Source of the DNA: Scatophagus argus
Taxonomy: Eukaryota > Chordata > Actinopteri > Scatophagidae
Assembly (NCBI RefSeq): GCF_020382885.2
Contig: NC_058506.1
Location: forward strand, 1 to 64,000
Direction: 5' to 3'
DNA length: 64,000 bases
The position numbers and the translations under genes are program-made. Numbering within the stretch: the stretch's first letter is position 1; each line of letters starts with the position of its first letter. Positions 1-13,200 of this stretch are shown here, piece after piece. Under the pieces are notes generated by a model. The model was not told the DNA's origin. It did no database searches and worked only from the letters and a program-made list of their open reading frames with translations.

Positions 1-1516
1 GTGTGTGTAGCTGCTAAACTTCACAATAAACACATCAAACCATTAAGAACTTGCTATTTTCTCAATTCTGCATATGTCTGATGAAGAAAGCAGTCTACGT
101 AAACTTGATTTGAACTACAGTCAGATTTACAAAAACAGCGTTCTCTCGCTGAGATAAGGCCAAAGTAGTGTGTGTGTAGCTGCTAAACTTCACAATAAAC
201 ACATCAAACCATTAAGAACTTGCTATTTTCTCAATTCTGCATATGTCTGATGAAGAAAGCAGTCTACGTAAACTTGATTTGAACTACAGTCAGATTTACA
301 AAAACAGCGTTCTCTCGCTGAGATAAGGCCAAAGTAGTGTGTGTGTAGCTGCTAAACTTCACAATAAACACATCAAACCATTAAGAACTTGCTATTTTCT
401 CAATTCTGCATATGTCTGATGAAGAAAGCAGTCTACGTAAACTTGATTTGAACTACAGTCAGATTTACAAAAACAGCGTTCTCTCGCTGAGATAAGGCCA
501 AAGTAGTGTGTGTAGCTGCTAAACTTCACAATAAACACATCAAACCATTAAGAACTTGCTATCTTCTCAATTCTGCATATGTCTGATGAAGAAAGCAGTC
601 TACGTAAACTTGATTTGAACTACAGTCAGATTTACAAAAACAGCGTTCTCTCGCTGAGATAAGGCCAAAATGAACAAGTAGTGTGTGTGTAGCTGCTAAA
701 CTTCACAATAAACACATCAAACCATTAAGAACTTGCTATCTTCTCAATTCTGCATATGTCTGATGAAGAAAGCAGTCTACGTAAACTTGATTTGAACTAC
801 AGTCAGATTTACAAAAACAGCGTTCTCTCGCTGAGATAAGGCCAAAGTAGTGTGTGTGTAGCTGCTAAACTTCACAATAAACACATCAAACCATGAAGAA
901 CTTGCTATTTTCTCAATTCTGCATATGTCTGATGAAGAAAGCAGTCTACGTAAACTTGATTTGAACTACAGTCAGATTTACAAAAACAGCGTTCTCTCGC
1001 TGAGATAAGGCCAAAGTAGTGTGTGTAGCTGCTAAACTTCACAATAAACACATCAAACCATTAAGAACTTGCTATCTTCTCAATTCTGCATATGTCGGAT
1101 GAAGAAAGCAGTCTACGTAAACTTGATTTGAACTACAGTCAGATTTACAAAAACAGCGTTCTCTCGCTGAGATAAGGCCAAAGTAGTGTGTGTAGCTGCT
1201 AAACTTCACAATAAACACATCAAACCATTAAGAACTTGCTATTTTCTCAATTCTGCATATGTCTGATGAAGAAAGCAGTCTACGTAAACTTGATTTGAAC
1301 TACAGTCAGATTTACAAAAACAGCCTTCTCTCGCTGAGATAAGGCCAAAGTAGTGTGTGTAGCTGCTAAACTTCACAATAAACACATCAAACCATTAAGA
1401 ACTTGCTATTTTCTCAATCCTGCATATGTCGGATGAAGAAAGCAGTCTACGTAAACTTGATTTGAACTACAGTCAGATTTACAAAAACAGCGTTCTCTCG
1501 CTGAGATAAGGCCAAA
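1..1516. repeat. Satellite A, first stretch, about 168-bp monomers
   Basis: Head-to-tail copies repeat every 167-169 bp; the word AGCTGCTAAACTTCAC recurs at 9, 178, 347 and 514. Copies are nearly identical. They differ by a few recurring variants: CTATTTTC or CTATCTTC, TGTCTGATG or TGTCGGATG, and a longer link (ccaaaATGAACAAGtag) at some junctions. The array runs off the left window edge, so its true size is unknown. Minus-strand open frames across it are translations of the repeat, not genes. Confidence 0.97.
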
Positions 1517-4260
1517 ATTCAAGGATTCAAGGATTCAAGGATTCAAGGAGCTTTATTGTCATTTCACACACGTAAAACATGAGTGGAACGAAATTAGTTT
1601 CCCCGGTCCCAGTATCAGCCCAGTTTCTTAACAAAATAAATATAAATATAAACAATGCTATATAGTATAAAAACAGTGTAATATAAGTGAAAACAGTAGA
1701 TGATATAAACACCAGTGTAAACAGTATAAACAGTAGTGCAAAATGGCTGACAGGGTAGTGCAAATGACCGTAGTGCAATGAACATGAGCAGTTTGAGTTT
1801 TGTGCAAATGCTGCATTGTGCAAAATGTTCCATGGGTGGTTGTTTGTGTATTTGTTGGTGTGTGAGGTGTGAGTTTGGCAGCAGGGGCTACAGAGGACCT
1901 CCAGAGTTCAACAGTCTCACAGCTTCTGGGAAGAAGCTGTTCCTCAGTCTGGTGGTCCTGCTCTTGATGCTCCGCAGCCTCCTGCCTGAGGGGAGAGGGG
2001 CAAACAGTTTGTGTGAGGGGTGGGTGGGGTCCTTCATGATGCAGGAGGCCCTTTTCCTGCACCTGGAGGTGTAAATGTCTGTGGTGGTGGATAGGCTGTG
2101 TCCCACAGTCTTTTGTGCAGCTTTCACCACCCTCTGCAGAGCTTTTTTCTCTGCTGCAGAGCAGCTGCCGTGCCACACAGTGATACAGGAGCACAGGACG
2201 CTCTCCACCACACATCTGTAGAAGGATGTGAGGACCGAACTCCCCAGTCCGGCACGCCTCAGCCTCCTGAGGAAGTAGAGGCGCTGGTGTGCCTTCCTGA
2301 TGAGGCAGGAAGTGTTGTTGCTCCAGGTGAGGTCGTCCGTTATGTGGACGCCCAGGTACCTGAAACTGGAGACCACTTCCACCGCTGTCCCTCCGATGTA
2401 CAGGGGAGGAAGGGGGAGGTGTCTGCCCCTTCTGAAGTCCACGATCATCTCCTTGGTCTTTTTCACGTTGATGCAGAGGTTGTTCTCTCTGCACCAACCC
2501 TCCAGGCGTTCCACCTCCTGCCTGTAGTCGGCCTCATCGCTGTTGGCGATGCGTCCAACCACAGCTGTATCATCCGCAAACTTCACGATGAGGCAGCTCG
2601 GATGTTGCGCTGAGCAGTCGTGTGTTAGCAGGGTGAACAGGAGGGGGCTCAGCACACAGCCCTGGGGAGAGCCGGTGCTGAGGGTGATGGAGGAGGAGGA
2701 GATGTCATGGATCTTCACTGTTTGCGGCCTGTCCGTCAGGAAGTCCAGGACCCAATTGCAGAGGGTGGAGCTCAAACCGAGAGCACTGAGCTTATGGATC
2801 AGTGTCTGCGGAATGATGGTGTTAAAGGCTGATGTGAAATCCACAAAGAGAAGGCGGACATAGGAGTCTTTATTCTCTAGGTGGGTGAGAGTTGTGTGGA
2901 CCACAGAAGATATGGCATCCTCTGTGGATCGGTTCTTCCTATATGCGTATTGGTGTGGATCCACAGTGACGTCGATGCAGTCTTTGATACGGGCCATGAC
3001 CAGTCTCTCAAAGCACTTCATGACTATCGGAGTGAGGGCTACTGGCCGATAGTCATTCAGGCTCGTCACTGTGGAGGTTTTGGGAATGGGGATGATTGTA
3101 GCGGTCTTCAGACAGGTGGGGACCGTCGCTTGTTGGAGAGAGGTGTTGAAGATGTCCGTCAGTACCTCTGTGAGCTGATGTGCACAGCCCTTCAGCACCC
3201 GCCCCGGGATATTATCGGGACCTGCAGCTTTGTGTGGGTTTATCCTCTGGAGGGTCCTCCTCACTTCAGCTGAGGTCACGCTGAGGGGCTCTTCACCAGG
3301 TGGGGGGGTAAGTCTGGTGCTGAGGGGGGCGTCCGGGTCCTCAAAGCGGGCAAAGAAGTTGTTGAGAGCTTCAGGCAGAGAGGGGTCCCTGGGGCATTGT
3401 GCATCTTTGGTGTTATAGTCTGTGATGCACTTAATGCCCCTCCACATGCTCCGTGGATCGTTGGACGCAAAGTGTCCCTGGATCCTCTGGGCGTATGCGG
3501 TCTTAGCCCTCTTCACTCCTGCCGTCAGCTCTCTCCTTGCCGCCCTGAGTGCCATTCTATCACCTGACCTAAACGCAGCATCCCTGGCTTTCAGCAGAGA
3601 ACGGACCTCCGTGTTCAGCCAGGGTTTTTGGTTTGGGTAGGTTGTTACTGTCCTGGTACTGGTAACATCCTCTGCACACTTGTAGATGTAGCTGAGGACC
3701 GCAGATGTGTAGTCCTCCAGGTCCACCTCTCCCTCACAGACAGCTGCTTCCCTGAAGACCTGCCAGTCCGTGCGCTGGAAGCAGTCCTGTAGTGCAGGGA
3801 CTGCATCGCTGGGCCACACGGTGATGGTCCTCTGCGTTGGTGTGTGGCGTCTGAGCAGCGGACGGTAGGCAGGAAGCAGCATGATGGAGATGTGGTCGGA
3901 GAAGCCGAGGTGGGGGTGGGGGACAGCTCTGTATGCGTCTCGTCTGTTCGTGTAAACACGGTCCAGCGTGTTATTTCCCCGTGTTGGTATGGTGACATGC
4001 TGGTAGAACTTAGGCAGAGTGTCTGTCAGGTTTACGTGGTTGAAGTCTCCCGCAACCACGTAAAAAGCCTCCGGGTGCTTGTGCTGGAGCGAGCTGATGT
4101 TATTGTGTAGCTCCCTTAGCGCCTCGTTAGCATTAGCACCCGGCGCGATGTAAACAGCCATAACAAACACCGCCGTAAACTCCCGAGGCAGATAGTGTGG
4201 CCGACATTTCACAGTCATATACTCTATCGCCTCAGAGCAGTGGCTGTTAACTTTTATACA
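1517..4260 (-). mobile_element. 5'-truncated CR1/Rex1-like LINE inserted in satellite A
   Basis: The element joins satellite A cleanly on both sides: gccaaa on the left and gtagtg on the right, which are adjacent words in an uninterrupted monomer. Its 3' end lies at the low coordinate and carries four copies of an 8-bp tail (ATTCAAGG on plus) next to a conserved CTTTATTGTCATTTCAC, as in CR1/L2/Rex1-type LINEs. The 5' end is cut inside the endonuclease domain. I see no target duplication. The clade name is from recalled similarity and is not certain. Confidence 0.9.
1888..4260 (-). pseudogene. LINE ORF2, endonuclease C-terminus plus reverse transcriptase (5' truncated)
   Basis: The frame is open from the truncation point at 4260 to a stop near 1888, about 790 residues. 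In order it holds the end of an APE-type endonuclease (VAGDFNH, LDRVYTN, GFSDHISIM), a linker, and a full reverse transcriptase: NDYRPVALTPIVMK, FVDFTSAFNTIIP, GSPQGCVLSPLLFTL and the catalytic KFADDTAVVG. A C-terminal region follows (SFRYLGVHITDDLTW, then a Trp/His-containing tail). The N-terminal part of the endonuclease, including its first catalytic residues, is missing. The RT frame is uninterrupted, which suggests a recent insertion, but the copy is dead for lack of a 5' end. The ATG at 4218 is internal to the original protein. Confidence 0.9.
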
Positions 4261-7200
4261 GTAGTGTGTGTGTAGCTGCTAAACTTCACAATAAACACAT
4301 CAAACCATTAAGAACTTGCTATTTTCTCAATTCTGCATATGTCTGATGAAGAAAGCAGTCTGTAAACTTGATTTGAACTACAGTCAGATTTACAAAAACA
4401 GCGTTCTCTCGCTGAGATAAGGCCAAAGTAGTGTGTGTAGCTGCTAAACTTCACAATAAACACATCAAACCATTAAGAACTTGCTATTTTCTCAATTCTG
4501 CATATGCCTGATGAAGAAAGCAGTCTACGTAAACTTGATTTGAACTACAGTCAGATTTACAAAAACAGCGTTCTCTCGCTGAGATAAGGCCAAAGTAGTG
4601 TGTGTAGCTGCTAAACTTCACAATAAACACATCAAACCATGAAGAACTTACTATTTTCTCAATTCTGCATATGTCTGATGAAGAAAGCAGTCTGTAAACT
4701 TGATTTGAACTACAGTCAGATTTACAAAAACAGCGTTCTCTCGCTGAGATAAGGCCAAAGTAGTGTGTGTAGCTGCTAAACTTCACAATAAACACATCAA
4801 ACCATTAAGAACTTGCTATTTTCTCAATTCTGCATATGTCTGATGAAGAAAGCAGTCTACGTAAACTTGATTTGAACTACAGTCAGATTTACAAAAACAG
4901 CGTTCTCTCGCTGAGATAAGGCCAAAATGAACAAGTAGTGTGTGTGTAGCTGCTAAACTTCACAATAAACACATCAAACCATTAAGAACTTGCTATTTTC
5001 TCAATTCTGCATATGTCAGATGAAGAAAGCAGTCTACGTAAACTTGATTTGAACTACAGTCAGATTTACAAAAACAGCGTTCTCTCGCTGAGATAAGGCC
5101 AAAGTAGTGTGTGTAGCTGCTAAACTTCACAATAAACACATCAAACCATGAAGAACTTGCTATTTTCTCAATTCTGCATATGCCTGATGAAGAAAGCAGT
5201 CTACGTAAACTTGATTTGAACTACAGTCAGATTTACAAAAACAGCGTTCTCTCGCTGAGATAAGGCCAAAGTAGTGTGTGTAGCTGCTAAACTTCACAAT
5301 AAACACATCAAACCATTAAGAACTTGCTATCTTCTCAATTTTGCATATGTCGGATGAAGAAAGCAGTCTACGTAAACATGATTTGAACTACAGTCAGATT
5401 TACAAAAACAGCGTTCTCTCGCTGAGATAAGGCCAAAGTAGTGTGTGTAGCTGCTAAACTTCACAATAAACACATCAAACCATTAAGAACTTGCTATTTT
5501 CTCAATTCTGCATATGTCTGATGAAGAAAGCAGTCTACGTAAACTTGATTTGAACTACAGTCAGATTTACAAAAACAGCGTTCTCTCGCTGAGATAAGGC
5601 CAAAATGAACAAGTAGTGTGTGTGTAGCTGCTAAACTTCACAATAAACACATCAAACCATTAAGAACTTGCTATTTTCTCAATTCTGCATATGTCTGATG
5701 AAGAAAGCAGTCTGTAAACTTGATTTGAACTACAGTCAGATTTACAAAAACAGCGTTCTCTCGCTGAGATAAGGCCAAAGTAGTGTGTGTGTAGCTGCTA
5801 AACTTCACAATAAACACATCAAACCATTAAGAACTTGCTATCTTCTCAATTCTGCATATGTCGGATGAAGAAAGCAGTCTACGTAAACTTGATTTGAACT
5901 ACAGTCAGATTTACAAAAACAGCGTTCTCTCGCTGAGATAAGGCCAAAGTAGTGTGTGTAGCTGCTAAACTTCACAATAAACACATCAAACCATTAAGAA
6001 CTTGCTATTTTCTCAATTCTGCATATGTCTGATGAAGAAAGCAGTCTACGTAAACTTGATTTGAACTACAGTCAGATTTACAAAAACAGCGTTCTCTCGC
6101 TGAGATAAGGCCAAAGTAGTGTGTGTAGCTGCTAAACTTCACAATAAACACATCAAACCATTAAGAACTTGCTATCTTCTCAATTCTGCATATGTCTGAT
6201 GAAGAAAGCAGTCTACGTAAACTTGATTTGAACTACAGTCAGATTTACAAAAACAGCGTTCTCTCGCTGAGATAAGGCCAAAATGAACAAGTAGTGTGTG
6301 TGTAGCTGCTAAACTTCACAATAAACACATCAAACCATTAAGAACTTGCTATTTTCTCAATTCTGCATATGTCGGATGAAGAAAGCAGTCTACGTAAACT
6401 TGATTTGAACTACAGTCAGATTTACAAAAACAGCGTTCTCTCGCTGAGATAAGGCCAAAGTAGTGTGTGTAGCTGCTAAACTTCACAATAAACACATCAA
6501 ACCATTAAGAACTTGCTATTTTCTCAATTCTGCATATGTCTGATGAAGAAAGCAGTCTGTAAACTTGATTTGAACTACAGTCAGATTTACAAAAACAGCG
6601 TTCTCTCGCTGAGATAAGGCCAAAATGAACAAGTAGTGTGTGTGTAGCTGCTAAACTTCACAATAAACACATCAAACCATTAAGAACTTGCTATTTTCTC
6701 AATTCTGCATATGTCGGATGAAGAAAGCAGTCTACGTAAACTTGATTTGAACTACAGTCAGATTTACAAAAACAGCGTTCTCTCGCTGAGATAAGGCCAA
6801 AGTAGTGTGTGTAGCTGCTAAACTTCACAATAAACACATCAAACCATTAAGAACTTGCTATTTTCTCAATTCTGCATATGTCTGATGAAGAAAGCAGTCT
6901 GTAAACTTGATTTGAACTACAGTCAGATTTACAAAAACAGCGTTCTCTCGCTGAGATAAGGCCAAAATGAACAAGTAGTGTGTGTGTAGCTGCTAAACTT
7001 CACAATAAACACATCAAACCATTAAGAACTTGCTATTTTCTCAATTCTGCATATGTCTGATGAAGAAAGCAGTCTACGTAAACTTGATTTGAACTACAGT
7101 CAGATTTACAAAAACAGCGTTCTCTCGCTGAGATAAGGCCAAAGTAGTGTGTGTAGCTGCTAAACTTCACAATAAACACATCAAACCATTAAGAACTTGC

Positions 7201-10200
7201 TATCTTCTCAATTCTGCATATGTCGGATGAAGAAAGCAGTCTACGTAAACTTGATTTGAACTACAGTCAGATTTACAAAAACAGCGTTCTCTCGCTGAGA
7301 TAAGGCCAAAGTAGTGTGTGTAGCTGCTAAACTTCACAATAAACACATCAAACCATGAAGAACTTGCTATTTTCTCAATTCTGCATATGTCTGATGAAGA
7401 AAGCAGTCTGTAAACTTGATTTGAACTACAGTCAGATTTACAAAAACAGCGTTCTCTCGCTGAGATAAGGCCAAATGAACAAGTAGTGTGTGTGTAGCTG
7501 CTAAACTTCACAATAAACACATCAAACCATTAAGAACTTGCTATTTTCTCAATTCTGCATATGTCTGATGAAGAAAGCAGTCTGTAAACTTGATTTGAAC
7601 TACAGTCAGATTTACAAAAACAGCGTTCTCTCGCTGAGATAAGGCCAAAGTAGTGTGTGTGTAGCTGCTAAACTTCACAATAAACACATCAAACCATTAA
7701 GAACTTGCTATCTTCTCAATTCTGCATATGTCGGATGAAGAAAGCAGTCTACGTAAACTTGATTTGAACTACAGTCAGATTTACAAAAACAGCGTTCTCT
7801 CGCTGAGATAAGGCCAAAGTAGTGTGTGTAGCTGCTAAACTTCACAATAAACACATCAAACCATTAAGAACTTGCTATTTTCTCAATTCTGCATATGTCT
7901 GATGAAGAAAGCAGTCTACGTAAACTTGATTTGAACTACAGTCAGATTTACAAAAACAGCGTTCTCTCGCTGAGATAAGGCCAAATTGAACAAGTAGTGT
8001 GTGTGTAGCTGCTAAACTTCACAATAAACACATCAAACCATTAAGAACTTGCTATTTTCTCAATTCTGCATATGTCTGATGAAGAAAGCAGTCTGTAAAC
8101 TTGATTTGAACTACAGTCAGATTTACAAAAACAGCGTTCTCTCGCTGAGATAAGGCCAAAGTAGTGTGTGTGTAGCTGCTAAACTTCACAATAAACACAT
8201 CAAACCATTAAGAACTTGCTATCTTCTCAATTCTGCATATGTCTGATGAAGAAAGCAGTCTACGTAAACTTGATTTGAACTACAGTCAGATTTACAAAAA
8301 CAGCGTTCTCTCGCTGAGATAAGGCCAAAGTAGTGTGTGTAGCTGCTAAACTTCACAATAAACACATCAAACCATTAAGAACTTGCTATTTTCTCAATCC
8401 TGCATATATCTGATGAAGAAAGCAGTCTGTAATCTTGATTTGAACTGCAGTCAGATTGACAAAAACAGTGTTCTCTCGCTGAGATAAGGCCAAAGTAGTG
8501 TGTGTAGCTGCTAAACTTCACAATAAACACATCAAACCATTAAGAACTTGCTATTTTCTCAATCCTGCATATGTCTGATGAAGAAAGCAGTCTACGTAAA
8601 CTTGTTTAGAAGTGAACTACAGTCAGATTTACAAAAACAGCGTTCTCTCGCTGAGATAAGGCCAAAGTAGTGTGTGTAGCTGCTAAACTTCACAATAAAC
8701 ACATCAAACCATTAAGAACTTGCTATTTTCTCAATTCTGCATATGTCTGATGAAGAAAGCAGTCTGTAAACTTGATTAGAAGTGAACTGCAGTCAGATTT
8801 ACAAAAACAGCGTTCTCTTGCTGAGATAAGGCCAAAGTAGTGTGTGTAGCTGCTAAACTTCACAATAAACACATCAAACCATTAAGAACTTGCTATTTTC
8901 TCAATCCTGCATATGTCTGATGAAGAAAGCAGTCTGTAAACTTGTTTAGAAGTGAACTGCAGTCAGATTTACAAAAACAGCGTTCTCTCGCTGAGATAAG
9001 GCCAAAATGAACAAGTAGTGTGTGTAGCTGCTAAACTTCACAATAAACACATCAAACCATTAAGAACTTGCTATTTTCTCAATTCTGCATATGTCTGATG
9101 AAGAAAGCAGTCTACGTAAACTTGATTTGAACTACAGTCAGATTTACAAAAACAGCGTTCTCTCGCTGAGATAAGGCCAAAGTAGTGTGTGTAGCTGCTA
9201 AACTTCACAATAAACACATCAAACCATTAAGAACTTGCTATTTTCTCAATTCTGCATATGTCTGATGAAGAAAGCAGTCTGTAAACTTGATTTGAACTAC
9301 AGTCAGATTTACAAAAACAGCGTTCTCTCGCTGAGATAAGGCCAAAGTAGTGTGTGTAGCTGCTAAACTTCACAATAAACACATCAAACCATTAAGAACT
9401 TGCTATTTTCTCAATTCTGCATATGTCTGATGAAGAAAGCAGTCTACGTAAACTTGATTTGAACTACAGTCAGATTTACAAAAACAGCGTTCTCTCGCTG
9501 AGATAAGGCCAAAATGAACAAGTAGTGTGTGTGTAGCTGCTAAACTTCACAATAAACACATCAAACCATTAAGAACTTGCTATTTTCTCAATTCTGCATA
9601 TGTCTGATGAAGAAAGCAGTCTACGTAAACTTGATTTGAACTACAGTCAGATTTACAAAAACAGCGTTCTCTCGCTGAGATAAGGCCAAATGAACAAGTA
9701 GTGTGTGTGTAGCTGCTAAACTTCACAATAAACACATCAAACCATTAAGAACTTGCTATTTTCTCAATTCTGCATATGTCTGATGAAGAAAGCAGTCTGT
9801 AAACTTGATTTGAACTACAGTCAGATTTACAAAAACAGCGTTCTCTCGCTGAGATAAGGCCAAAATGAACAAGTAGTGTGTGTAGCTGCTAAACTTCACA
9901 ATAAACACATCAAACCATTAAGAACTTGCTATTTTCTCAATTCTGCATATGTCTGATGAAGAAAGCAGTCTGTAAACTTGATTTGAACTACAGTCAGATT
10001 TACAAAAACAGCGTTCTCTCGCTGAGATAAGGCCAAAGTAGTGTGTGTAGCTGCTAAACTTCACAATAAACACATCAAACCATGAAGAACTTGCTATTTT
10101 CTCAATTCTGCATATGTCTGATGAAGAAAGCAGTCTGTAAACTTGATTTGAACTACAGTCAGATTTACAAAAACAGCGTTCTCTCGCTGAGATAAGGCCA

Positions 10201-13200
10201 AAGTAGTGTGTGTAGCTGCTAAACTTCACAATAAACACATCAAACCATTAAGAACTTGCTATTTTCTCAATTCTGCATATGTCTGATGAAGAAAGCAGTC
10301 TACGTAAACTTGATTTGAACTACAGTCAGATTTACAAAAACAGCGTTCTCTCGCTGAGATAAGGCCAAAATGAACAAGTAGTGTGTGTGTAGCTGCTAAA
10401 CTTCACAATAAACACATCAAACCATTAAGAACTTGCTATTTTCTCAATTCTGCATATGTCTGATGAAGAAAGCAGTCTACGTAAACTTGATTTGAACTAC
10501 AGTCAGATTTACAAAAACAGCGTTCTCTCGCTGAGATAAGGCCAAAATGAACAAGTAGTGTGTGTGTAGCTGCTAAACTTCACAATAAACACATCAAACC
10601 ATTAAGAACTTGCTATTTTCTCAATTCTGCATATGTCTGATGAAGAAAGCAGTCTGTAAACTTGATTTGAACTACAGTCAGATTTACAAAAACAGCGTTC
10701 TCTCGCTGAGATAAGGCCAAAGTAGTGTGTGTGTAGCTGCTAAACTTCACAATAAACACATCAAACCATTAAGAACTTGCTATCTTCTCAATTCTGCATA
10801 TGTCGGATGAAGAAAGCAGTCTACGTAAACTTGATTTGAACTACAGTCAGATTTACAAAAACAGCGTTCTCTCGCTGAGATAAGGCCAAAGTAGTGTGTG
10901 TAGCTGCTAAACTTCACAATAAACACATCAAACCATTAAGAACTTGCTATTTTCTCAATTCTGCATATATCTGATGAAGAAAGCAGTCTACGTAATCTTG
11001 ATTTGAACTACAGTCAGATTTACAAAAACAGCGTTCTCTCGCTGAGATAAGGCCAAAGTAGTGTGTGTAGCTGCTAAACTTCACAATAAACACATCAAAC
11101 CATTAAGAACTTGCTATTTTCTCAATCCTGCATATGTCTGATGAAGAAAGCAGTCTACGTAAACTTGTTTAGAAGTGAACTGCAGTCAGATTTACAAAAA
11201 CAGCGTTCTCTCGCTGAGATAAGGCCAAAATGAACTAGTAGTGTGTGTAGCTGCTAAACTTCACAATAAACACATCAAACCATTAAGAACTTGCTATTTT
11301 CTCAATCCTGCATATGTCTGATGAAGAAAGCAGTCTGTAAACTTGTTTAGAAGTGAACTGCAGTCAGATTTACAAAAACAGCCTTCTCTCGCTGAGATAA
11401 GGCCAAAGTAGTGTGTGTAGCTGCTAAACTTCACAATAAACACATCAAACCATTAAGAACTTGCTATTTTCTCAATCCTGCATATGTCTGATGAAGAAAG
11501 CAGTCTGTAAACTTGTTTAGAAGTGAACTGCAGTCAGATTTACAAAAACAGCGTTCTCTCGCTGAGATAAGGCCAAATGAACAAGTAGTGTGTGTAGCTG
11601 CTAAACTTCACAATAAACACATCAAACCATTAAGAACTTGCTATTTTCTCAATTCTGCATATGTCTGATGAAGAAAGCAGTCTGTAAACTTGATTTGAAC
11701 TACAGTCAGATTTACAAAAACAGCGTTCTCTCGCTGAGATAAGGCCAAATTGAACAAGTAGTGTGTGTAGCTGCTAAACTTCACAATAAACACATCAAAC
11801 CATTAAGAACTTGCTATTTTCTCAATTCTGCATATGTCTGATGAAGAAAGCAGTCTGTAAACTTGTTTAGAAGTGAACTGCAGTCAGATTTACAAAAACA
11901 GCGTTCTCTCGCTGAGATAAGGCCAAAGTAGTGTGTGTAGCTGCTAAACTTCACAATAAACACATCAAACCATTAAGAACTTGCTATTTTCTCAATTCTG
12001 CATATGTCTGATGAAGAAAGCAGTCTGTAAACTTGTTTAGAAGTGAACTACAGTCAGATTTACAAAAACAGCGTTCTCTCGCTGAGATAAGGCCAAAGTA
12101 GTGTGTGTAGCTGCTAAACTTCACAATAAACACATCAAACCATTAAGAACTTGCTATTTTCTCAATCCTGCATATGTCTGATGAAGAAAGCAGTCTGTAA
12201 ACTTGTTTAGAAGTGAACTGCAGTCAGATTTACAAAAACAGCGTTCTCTCGCTGAGATAAGGCCAAAGTAGTGTGTGTAGCTGCTAAACTTCACAATAAA
12301 CACATCAAACCATTAAGAACTTGCTATTTTCTCAATTCTGCATATGTCTGATGAAGAAAGCAGTCTACGTAAACTTGATTTGAACTACAGTCAGATTTAC
12401 AAAAACAGCGTTCTCTCGCTGAGATAAGGCCAAAGTAGTGTGTGTAGCTGCTAAACTTCACAATAAACACATCAAACCATTAAGAACTTGCTATTTTCTC
12501 AATTCTGCATATGTCTGATGAAGAAAGCAGTCTGTAAACTTGTTTAGAAGTGAACTGCAGTCAGATTTACAAAAACAGCGTTCTCTCGCTGAGATAAGGC
12601 CAAATGAACAAGTAGTGTGTGTAGCTGCTAAACTTCACAATAAACACATCAAACCATTAAGAACTTGCTATTTTCTCAATTCTGCATATGTCTGATGAAG
12701 AAAGCAGTCTGTAAACTTGATTTGAACTACAGTCAGATTTACAAAAACAGCGTTCTCTCGCTGAGATAAGGCCAAAGTAGTGTGTGTAGCTGCTAAACTT
12801 CACAATAAACACATCAAACCATTAAGAACTTGCTATTTTCTCAATTCTGCATATGTCTGATGAAGAAAGCAGTCTGTAAACTTGATTTGAACTACAGTCA
12901 GATTTACAAAAACAGCGTTCTCTCGCTGAGATAAGGCCAAAGTAGTGTGTGTAGCTGCTAAACTTCACAATAAACACATCAAACCATTAAGAACTTGCTA
13001 TTTTCTCAATTCTGCATATGTCTGATGAAGAAAGCAGTCTACGTAAACTTGATTTGAACTACAGTCAGATTTACAAAAACAGCGTTCTCTCGCTGAGATA
13101 AGGCCAAAATGAACAAGTAGTGTGTGTGTAGCTGCTAAACTTCACAATAAACACATCAAACCATTAAGAACTTGCTATTTTCTCAATTCTGCATATGTCT

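Noticed and set aside
2098..3640. Plus-strand frames opposite the LINE at 1517-4260
   Set aside because: Antisense shadows of the reverse transcriptase frame.
4484..10238. Repeated minus-strand frames of about 100 codons within satellite A (4484-4795, 7200-7520, 9918-10238)
   Set aside because: They are the monomer read through two periods where small indels happen to keep the frame; no start context, no conservation beyond the repeat.
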